From NCBI GenBank assembly GCA_023429985.1, contig JAEZCV010000210.1, positions 1-19,651 of the forward strand: DNA of 19,651 bases, written 5' to 3'. The DNA is from Bacteroidota bacterium. Its GTDB lineage: Bacteria > Bacteroidota > Bacteroidia > Chitinophagales > Chitinophagaceae. A program made the position numbers and the translations under genes. Within the stretch, counting starts at the first letter, position 1. The number at the start of each line of letters is the position of its first letter. The notes below the pieces were generated by a model. That model did no database searches, was not told the origin of the DNA, and saw nothing but the letters and a program-made list of their open reading frames with translations. Below, in pieces: positions 8,167-13,509 of this stretch.

Positions 8167-8775
8167 TTATTTCACAGGTTGAAGATGATTGAATTCCCTG
8201 TTCGCAATATGCCCGGGAATAATATAACCGCAAAGTACTGCCCCGGCATGTAACAGCATGGTGTATTCAAAGTTTTTAACAAACAGCGAAGCAAAAGCAA
8301 ATGCCCAGGTAATAAAAGCACCAATCAGTGAGGGCTTAAAATTAAGAATTGCTCCATATATCATGATCCAGAATCCATAAAGCCCCAGCAATAATGCAAA
8401 GCCCTGAACAGGATGCACGCCCCCGGTATTCATAGAAACAATGATAAGCAAGAGAACAATGAAAAAACCAATATTCAGTTTTTCAAAAACCTCCTGCGAA
8501 TAAGTTTTCACTTTGGTAATCTTCTTAAGATATACCTTCCTGATGCTTGCCAATACCAGCAGCACTACCGATGCAATTCCAAAAAGATTCCAGAAAAAAA
8601 AGGTTTCCAGCCAGTCGAACTTTAAATTCAAATAAGTACCAACAGATGCAAAAAATAACAACCACCCCCAGACGATCCATCCCTTACCATCATCTTTTTG
8701 CTCCTGCTTGGCTGCCTGGATCATTTGCTCAATGATCTGGAAACTTTCGGTTTCCGACATTTCTTTGTCTACCAT
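8167..8775 (-). CDS. Multi-pass membrane protein, paralogue of the upstream gene
   Basis: This roughly 202-aa protein has a short charged N-terminus containing ESFQIIEQMIQAAKQEQ, then about five to six hydrophobic segments (starting at GWIVWGWLLFFASVG), and a C-terminal GYIIPGHI motif. The upstream protein shows the same plan (SLEVIQSMITKAK ... SYIIPGYLI), so the two look like diverged tandem duplicates. I chose the ATG at 8775, one base after the upstream stop; an in-frame TTG at 8790 would add five residues and overlap the upstream gene. No enzymatic motif is visible. Such membrane proteins next to small winged-helix regulators suggest a sensing or regulatory partnership, which is inference. 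Confidence 0.82.
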   Translation of the reverse strand: MVDKEMSETESFQIIEQMIQAAKQEQKDDGKGWIVWGWLLFFASVGTYLNLKFDWLETFFFWNLFGIASVVLLVLASIRKVYLKKITKVKTYSQEVFEKLNIGFFIVLLLIIVSMNTGGVHPVQGFALLLGLYGFWIMIYGAILNFKPSLIGAFITWAFAFASLFVKNFEYTMLLHAGAVLCGYIIPGHIANREFNHLQPVK

Positions 8776-8776
8776 T

Positions 8777-9358
8777 TTAATTCTTTTCAAATTTTATTAA
8801 ATAACCGGGAATGATATAGCTGGTTAAAATAGCCACTGCTGTAATTAATAACTGGTAGTCGAAGCTGACAAAGATACAGGCAATGGCAAGGAACCAGTTA
8901 ATGACGCCACCAATAACAAGAGGTTTGAACTGCAGTATTTTCCCTGAAACAAAAGTTCCTAATCCATAAAACAAGATATAGAAAGGATAGCCATGCAACC
9001 ACCCTCCCGGTAGTTGAGATATGATGATACTTAATATTGAGAAACTAATGCCAAGGCCCATCCATAAATATCCCATGCTCATCCCCACATAGGTTGTTAC
9101 CTTTTCCTTTTTACTTTGCCGTGAGGAATAAACAATGGTGATGATTATGGCAGGGATCACAAGTATCCATCCTACATAATGATGACGATATTCAACCACC
9201 ACTTTTAATATAAACTGAAATAGTATGGAAATCATCACCACCCAGCCCCACATTAAAAAATAAAACCTGTTTTCTCCAAGGTTTGTCTTGGCCTTTGTGA
9301 TCATGGACTGTATCACCTCAAGACTTTGTTCCGGACTTAATTCATCTTCTGTTTGCAT
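8777..9358 (-). CDS. Multi-pass membrane protein, first gene of HTH operon
   Basis: This 193-aa protein has an acidic N-terminus (MQTEDELSPEQSLEVIQSMI), then a tryptophan-rich first membrane segment (YFLMWGWVVMISILF) and about four to five more, ending SYIIPGYLIKFEKN. A soluble helix of about 25 residues precedes the first segment, as in the next gene. It leads a compact operon: 1 bp to the paralogue and none from that to the winged-helix gene. No known family function was recognised. Upstream of the ATG there are only about 36 bp before a heptamer repeat array begins, and no clear promoter box was found there. Confidence 0.82.
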   Translation of the reverse strand: MQTEDELSPEQSLEVIQSMITKAKTNLGENRFYFLMWGWVVMISILFQFILKVVVEYRHHYVGWILVIPAIIITIVYSSRQSKKEKVTTYVGMSMGYLWMGLGISFSILSIIISQLPGGWLHGYPFYILFYGLGTFVSGKILQFKPLVIGGVINWFLAIACIFVSFDYQLLITAVAILTSYIIPGYLIKFEKN

Positions 9359-9394
9359 GATAAATAATTTGTTCAGATTTTTTGGTTAGAGCAT

Positions 9395-9498
9395 GAATGG
9401 TCAATAGTGAATGGTCAATGGTCAATGGCCAATGGTCAATGGTCAATGGTCAATGGCCAATGGTCAATGGTCAATGGTCAATGGCCAAAGGTCAATAG
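9395..9498 (+). repeat. Heptamer array SAATGGT with a 28-bp super-period
   Basis: About 15 tandem 7-bp units, mostly CAATGGT, begin with GAATGGT, CAATAGT and GAATGGT. CAATGGC replaces CAATGGT at every fourth unit three times, giving a 28-bp higher-order period. The array lies just upstream of the three-gene membrane/HTH operon, where its promoter would be expected. On the minus strand each unit reads TTGACC-type sequence with TGA triplets. Confidence 0.93.
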
Positions 9499-9559
9499 CT
9501 TCAACATCATTAACCAATTACTATTAACAAACTATCCATCCATTAACCATTTACTACCC

Positions 9560-9685
9560 ACCATTCACCATTCACCATTCACTACTCACTATTCACTACT
9601 CACTACTCACCATTCACCATTAACCACTCACTATTCACCATTCACCACTCACCACTCACTACTCACTACTCACCACTCACTACTT
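9560..9685 (-). repeat. Heptamer array ACYAYTC, 18 units, inverted relative to 9395-9498
   Basis: Eighteen 7-bp units (ACCATTC, ACTACTC, ACTATTC, ACCACTC) run without a break into the 3' end of the TPR-like gene. Its TAG stop (9680-9682) is part of the last repeat unit. On the minus strand the units read GAATGGT/GAGTAGT, the same family as the array at 9395-9498, so the two arrays are inverted copies with a degenerate 61-bp spacer containing AACCATT-like units. Confidence 0.92.
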
Positions 9686-10339
9686 CGTCTGGCTTAGAAA
9701 ATATTCCGCTGCCGGTTTTCCCCAATTAGGATCCAGTGCATGCTGAGGTTTAAACGTTTCAAACTTTTGCAATGCCAGCTCAAACAATTTTTTTGCTTCT
9801 GCTTTGCTGCCACCAAATTGTTCAGGGGTATAAAATTTATCCTGACCTTCCAGTAAATATACCCGGGGGTTTTCAGGATTCAATTTTTTAGCCCTTTCAA
9901 GTGCAGCAGCGGCTTCCGGACCATACTGCATATAACGATTCATAGGGTCGCCCATCATTTTCAAACTGGCGATCATCTTTTTCACCAGCCAGATCTCTGA
10001 ATTCTCTTTATTCAATCCATCACTTTTATTAAGTAATTGTTCTGCCTTTTCTGCAATCGGATCCAGTGTGGCGGCCATACCTCCCTGCATATTTCCTTCC
10101 ATTGCCATATAACCCGATAAAGCTTTTGTATAAGCCGCATAATAATAAGGTTGCCATTGATTTTTCTCTGCTTCTGCAATTCTCTCAAAAGCAGCCGAAA
10201 GTTCGGTAAGTCCTGCTACAGTAAGGGTTGAATCTAACTGCGCAATCTTTTCCTGCATCACTTTCGTGTATTTTTCTGATTGTGCGAAAGTTGCTAACAC
10301 CATTAATAAAAACAACGGTAATAATATGAGCTTTTTCAT
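9680..10339 (-). CDS. Exported TPR-like protein
   Basis: This 219-aa protein has a clear signal peptide (MKKLILLPLFLLMVLATFAQ). The mature part is helical: residues about 40-70 (LSAAFERIAEAEKNQWQPYYYAAYTKALSGYMA) and 140-195 (AAAALERAKKLNPENPRVYLLEGQDKFYTPEQFGGSKAEAKKLFELALQKFE) have the spacing of tetratricopeptide repeats. This suggests a periplasmic protein-binding role, with no partner evident. It lies 6 bp downstream of the 2TM-domain gene and is likely co-transcribed. The C-terminus ends SQTK followed by TAG TGA in tandem. Both stops are contributed by the adjoining heptamer array, so the original 3' end may have been altered. Confidence 0.85.
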   Translation of the reverse strand: MKKLILLPLFLLMVLATFAQSEKYTKVMQEKIAQLDSTLTVAGLTELSAAFERIAEAEKNQWQPYYYAAYTKALSGYMAMEGNMQGGMAATLDPIAEKAEQLLNKSDGLNKENSEIWLVKKMIASLKMMGDPMNRYMQYGPEAAAALERAKKLNPENPRVYLLEGQDKFYTPEQFGGSKAEAKKLFELALQKFETFKPQHALDPNWGKPAAEYFLSQTK

Positions 10340-10345
10340 GATTGT

Positions 10346-10639
10346 TTATTTAATATTTTTTGATTTTAATTTTTCGTATTCTTTTTCAATGGAATTCCCC
10401 GTACTAACATAAGCGCCTATATAATGAAAAAATAAACCTACTCCCCAACCTGCTGTTGACCATGCCGGCCATGGAATGCCGCCATTTAATTTGGCTCCTG
10501 TAAAGTACCAGAGCAACCAAAGAAATGCATTGATCACGATGTATGTAAGTAAATGCGATTTAAATGATGCGCGCTTTTGAGCAAGCTGCCATAGCCGCGG
10601 ATCGCGGTCGGGTGGAGTTTGTTGGTAGTAGGAAGTCAT
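10346..10639 (-). CDS. 2TM-domain membrane protein
   Basis: This 97-aa protein fits the 2TM domain family. A basic pre-membrane helix (LWQLAQKRASFKSHLLTYIVINAFLWLLWYF) is followed by a second segment (WPAWSTAGWGVGLFFHYIGAY) and a charged tail (EKEYEKLKSKN). The conserved features are the K/R-R..F..H entry and the WP.W...GWG.GL..H...AY motif. Function is not established; the domain is common in Bacteroidota, sometimes next to LytTR histidine kinases, but none is present here. The ATG at 10639 is immediately preceded by an octamer repeat array, with no recognisable ribosome-binding site. The secreted TPR-like gene follows 6 bp downstream. Confidence 0.9.
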   Translation of the reverse strand: MTSYYQQTPPDRDPRLWQLAQKRASFKSHLLTYIVINAFLWLLWYFTGAKLNGGIPWPAWSTAGWGVGLFFHYIGAYVSTGNSIEKEYEKLKSKNIK

Positions 10640-10703
10640 GTTTAGTTGTTTAGTTGTTTAGGTGTTTAGATGTTTAGGTGTTTAGTCGTTTAGTTGTTTA
10701 GTT
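10640..10703 (+). repeat. Octamer array GTTTAGNN, 8 units, abutting a start codon
   Basis: Eight exact 8-bp units (last two bases TT, TT, GT, AT, GT, TC, TT, TT). In the minus-strand sense of the 2TM gene, the units NNCTAAAC run without any spacer into its ATG. The array occupies nearly half of the 135-bp gap to the TonB-dependent receptor. Confidence 0.94.
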
Positions 10704-10735
10704 GAAATTTGTTGAAGGGTTAAACAAAGCCGAAT

Positions 10736-10777
10736 CACTATTCACCACCTGCCTGCCGGCATGCTCACCACTCACTA
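10736..10777. repeat. Heptamer fragment plus CCTGCCTGCCGGC palindrome remnant
   Basis: Short heptamer-type segments (ACTATTCACCAC and CACCACTCACTAC) flank CCTGCCTGCCGGCATG, half of a larger CTGCC/GGCAG palindrome. The right heptamer piece contains the TAG stop of the TonB-dependent receptor. On the minus strand it reads TAGTGAGTGGTGAG, identical to the sequence at the stop of the TPR-like gene. Confidence 0.7.
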
Positions 10778-13018
10778 CAAATTACTATTAATCACATCCT
10801 CCGTCCTGTCAACTCCAAAGCTGATAAATACCCCCAGGTATATAAAAGTTTTACTCGGAGGAATGATAGCCTGCTTTCTTAAACCGTTAGCCGAATAATT
10901 ATAACCAAATACCTGTTCACTTCCCAGCACATTAGTAATTGAAAAAACAAAAACAGTAAATTTATTTGCACCTTGTTTAAAAACATTGGGAAGATAGTTT
11001 ACACTAAAGCTTAAGCTGTTATAATTTATAGTGCGCCCCTGGTCGTAAATGTTGAATTTATTGGTGATGTTGTCGTACCTGATATTATAATAAGGCCTTC
11101 CGGTTGCAAAAGTATAGTTGGCATTGAACTGCGTTTTCAAACCTGTTACAAATTTCTTCAATACCAGGTTGGCTGTATGCTTTGATGCAAAAGAAGGTTC
11201 GATCTCCATAGGATAATTCAAATAATCTCTTTTAGTATCCAGGTAAGAATAAGAGATCCAGTAATCAAAATTTTTGAAAGTTTTTTTATCACGCCAGAAC
11301 AATTCAAATCCTTGCGCATATCCAAAACCGTTATTGGATCCCGCAAGCTCACGGTTGTTTTCAATTCTTGTTTTTACCAGGTCCTCATATTTCTTATAAA
11401 ATGCTTCAGCACGAAAAGTTACCAGCTGACTTACTTTTTGGTATTGTGCTATATAATGTGTTGCTTTTATAAATTCAAGTTCATTCAGCGCAGGGAAAAA
11501 TCTTCTTTCGGGTGTCTGGAAAAACTGGCCGTAAGCAAGTGATGCCTGGCTTTGACTTCCCAGTTTATAGGCGAGAGAAACACGTGGTGCAAAATTAGTG
11601 CGGTCGATCAGTTGTGAATGCTCCATCCTTCCACCCACTTTAGCGGCAATGCTGTTGGTAAGATAAATATCAGCTTCAGCAAAGGCCGAAAATAAATTCT
11701 CCTTTATGTTCTCATTGAACTTCTGTCCGTCAAAAAAACTAAAAACAGAATGGTCGTTGCTATGGTTTAATTCTGAACCAAACCTTAAGGCACTCAATCC
11801 ACGTAATCTTCTTTCCATTACTGCTTTTGCATTGAAATAATTTCCTTTAGCCACGAGCCCGAAATTTTTGTATTCCAGGTCCTGCAAAACAACTTTACTG
11901 TTATCATTCCCCTGCAAACTCCCATCAATTTCATCCTTGTTATTGGAATAAGAAGTACCAAGCTGGATCTTCCAAGAATTACCAAGGTTTTCACGAAAAG
12001 AAAGGTTGTGATAGGTGTTGAAGTTTTCAAGTTGAAAAGCTTCCTTATATCCTAAGGTGTCAAGACTTGGATTGCGAACGCCCAGTTTATTCTGACTGAA
12101 ATAACCATAATATTTCAGCATGCCTGAGCTGGAAGTTTTGATCCTGAAATTGGCTTCGCCGTTATGAAATGAAGGAATAATAAAATAATCGGGATTTTGT
12201 TTAATAACCTCGAAGGCCAATCCTAAATGCGTATAAGAATAACCCAGGCCCCATGATGATTTTTTGTTTTTGGCAAGGGACTGGTATCCCAGACTTCCAC
12301 CTATAGGAGAAATACCCAGGTTGGCACTTTCTCTTTCCGGGAGGTCAATAGATTCCAGGATCAGTGCAGATGATAAAGCCTGTCCATACAATGCCGAATA
12401 ACCACCAGCGCTGAAAATGGTTCCTTTAAAAATGAAAGGAGAAAATCGTCCGCGTTGGGCGATGTTGGGAACAGAACTGAAAAAGAAATTATTTACCAGG
12501 GTACCATCAATAAAGGTTTTGGTTTCAGCTGCAGTACCACCCCGAACGAACAATCCCTCGCTTTCACCCACCTGTTGCGCACCCGGAAGTGTTTTAATAG
12601 CACCAGTAATGTCGGCATTCGCGCTTGCTGTTGTAACAATATCAATGGAATTTAAAACAGTGGTCCTTTTTTTATCACTGGCTTCAAAAGAACCGGCAGT
12701 AATAACTACTGCAGTCATTTCATTGAAATCTTCTTTTAATGAAATAGAAAAATGAAGCGGTTTGCCGGTAAGTTCAATTGGCTGGGTGAATTCTTTATAA
12801 CCAACTGCGGTTACCACGAGCGTGTGCACACCCTTTTCGGTGGTGGTAAAAGAAAACCTGCCGGCAGAATCTGTGGTGCCCCCATCGTAAGAATCTTTAA
12901 TGGCAAGCGTAGCAGCCGTAATGGGCTTTTTGCCATCTGTAACTGTTCCTTCAATGCTTGTTTGCGCCTGCAATAAGGAATTAAATAAAATAAGGATGGC
13001 GGTAAAAATCTTTCTCAT
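10775..13018 (-). CDS. TonB-dependent outer-membrane receptor with carboxypeptidase-like N-terminal domain
   Basis: This 747-aa protein has a signal peptide (residues 1-19, MRKIFTAILILFNSLLQAQ). A carboxypeptidase-regulatory-like beta domain follows at about 20-100 (IEGTVTDGKKPITAATLAI ... DSAGRFSFTT), then a plug at about 115-230 (ITGAIKTLPGAQQVGESEGLFVRGG ... TFIDGTLV) and a 22-strand-type barrel to about residue 735 (IAAKVGGRMEHSQLIDRTNFAPRVSLAYKL, TFIYLGVFISFG as last strand). Such receptors take up siderophores, vitamins or glycans using TonB energy. No SusD partner gene is adjacent, which argues against a SUS glycan locus; the substrate is unknown. A strong promoter lies at 13034-13065. 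The C-terminal VDRTEDVINSNL extends past the final strand and ends in a TAG from a repeat fragment, so the extreme C-terminus may be altered. Confidence 0.93.
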   Translation of the reverse strand: MRKIFTAILILFNSLLQAQTSIEGTVTDGKKPITAATLAIKDSYDGGTTDSAGRFSFTTTEKGVHTLVVTAVGYKEFTQPIELTGKPLHFSISLKEDFNEMTAVVITAGSFEASDKKRTTVLNSIDIVTTASANADITGAIKTLPGAQQVGESEGLFVRGGTAAETKTFIDGTLVNNFFFSSVPNIAQRGRFSPFIFKGTIFSAGGYSALYGQALSSALILESIDLPERESANLGISPIGGSLGYQSLAKNKKSSWGLGYSYTHLGLAFEVIKQNPDYFIIPSFHNGEANFRIKTSSSGMLKYYGYFSQNKLGVRNPSLDTLGYKEAFQLENFNTYHNLSFRENLGNSWKIQLGTSYSNNKDEIDGSLQGNDNSKVVLQDLEYKNFGLVAKGNYFNAKAVMERRLRGLSALRFGSELNHSNDHSVFSFFDGQKFNENIKENLFSAFAEADIYLTNSIAAKVGGRMEHSQLIDRTNFAPRVSLAYKLGSQSQASLAYGQFFQTPERRFFPALNELEFIKATHYIAQYQKVSQLVTFRAEAFYKKYEDLVKTRIENNRELAGSNNGFGYAQGFELFWRDKKTFKNFDYWISYSYLDTKRDYLNYPMEIEPSFASKHTANLVLKKFVTGLKTQFNANYTFATGRPYYNIRYDNITNKFNIYDQGRTINYNSLSFSVNYLPNVFKQGANKFTVFVFSITNVLGSEQVFGYNYSANGLRKQAIIPPSKTFIYLGVFISFGVDRTEDVINSNL

Positions 13019-13033
13019 AACGCAAATTCATCA

Positions 13034-13065
13034 CAAACGTAAACTAGTTTATTTTATAAACCAAA
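13034..13065 (-). promoter_or_regulatory. Bacteroidota-type promoter of the TonB-dependent receptor
   Basis: On the minus strand TTTG (13065-13062), 20 nt, then TACGTTTG (13041-13034) is an exact match to the TTTG / TAnnTTTG promoter. Transcription would start near 13027-13030, giving a leader of about 10 nt before the ATG at 13018. Confidence 0.8.
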
Positions 13066-13387
13066 TTAATATTTTTATTTTCCCAATTTGTTGAATATGA
13101 AGAATTAGAAGAACAGATGACAAATGCGCTTCGCTTTATCTACATAGGTAGGCTTATTACTTTTCTAAAGCTTTTATACCCGCGAAGCCAGGATAAGTTG
13201 TTAATGAGTAAGCAAGATCTTCAATCAAATAAAATTCCGTAGAACTACGGTAGGCAGATATTCATTTCTTTCCTAAATTGAGTTTATGGCAGAGCTATGT
13301 AAAAAAAAGAAAGCCTAAGAACTTATGCTATGAGTCAATTAGAGGAAGTTAAGAGAAAATTACGCTTTAATAAACGTAAGTTATATT
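13066..13387. other. Intergenic region between TonB receptor and CRISPR locus
   Basis: About 320 bp with no confident gene. It contains a perfect 6-bp palindrome CCGTAG-AA-CTACGG (13237-13250) followed by GTAGGCAG-type sequence shared with the palindrome at 7849. A 19-codon frame (ATG 13330 to 13389) precedes the tracrRNA end. No cas9 promoter box of good quality was found here. Confidence 0.6.
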
Positions 13388-13465
13388 AAAAAAGAAAAGC
13401 CCCACGGTGTACGCAGGGCTTAAGAAATTCTTCGGCTTATAGCCTTATTGTGATAAGCTTTCAAA
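13388..13465 (-). ncRNA. tracrRNA: tracrRNA of the type II-C CRISPR system
   Basis: On the minus strand an anti-repeat (13466-13447, TTTGAAAGCTTATCACAAT) is complementary to the first about 20 nt of the crRNA repeat. Pairing is 7 bp plus a terminal G-U pair, a 2-nt internal mismatch, then 8 bp. After it come a GGCT-ATA-AGCC hairpin (13444-13434) and a strong terminator (13420-13398, stem AGCCCTGCG/CGTGGGGCT with 5-nt loop) followed by TTTCTTTTTT. This order (anti-repeat, nexus hairpin, terminal hairpin) is that of tracrRNAs. It base-pairs with crRNA and is bound by Cas9. The exact 5' end is inferred from the candidate promoter. It is divergent to cas9, whose start is 44 bp away. Confidence 0.9.
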
Positions 13466-13467
13466 TG

Positions 13468-13499
13468 TGAAAATAAGAACTCAATTTTTATAAACCAAA
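13468..13499 (-). promoter_or_regulatory. Candidate tracrRNA promoter
   Basis: On the minus strand TTTG (13499-13496), 20 nt, then TATTTTCA (13475-13468). The -33 box and spacing match the Bacteroidota consensus; the -7 box keeps TAnnTT but loses the final TG. It would start transcription close to 13463, just at the anti-repeat. It overlaps the cas9 5' leader. Confidence 0.5.
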
Positions 13500-13509
13500 A
13501 CAAAAAGGA

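Noticed and set aside
8776..8790. TTG start at 8790 for the second membrane protein
   Set aside because: It would overlap the upstream gene, and an ATG at 8775 lies one base after the upstream stop, which fits the tight operon better.
9407..9697. Plus-strand open frame of 96 codons over the heptamer arrays
   Set aside because: It is purely a translation of the 7-bp repeats (periodic WSMVNGQ and HHSLLTT), which lack stops on this strand; not a gene.
10775..13018. SusC-type glycan receptor
   Set aside because: No SusD-like lipoprotein gene is adjacent and the protein is short for SusC (747 aa versus about 1000), so a general TonB-dependent receptor is safer.
13237..13250. CCGTAG-AA-CTACGG palindrome as a terminator
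   Set aside because: No T-tract follows on the plus strand and only a weak one on the minus strand; a REP-type remnant or operator is as likely.
13330..13389. 19-codon frame MSQLEEVKRKLRFNKRKLY upstream of cas9
   Set aside because: Very short, on the plus strand and overlapping the 3' end of the tracrRNA; charged AT-rich sequence can arise by chance.
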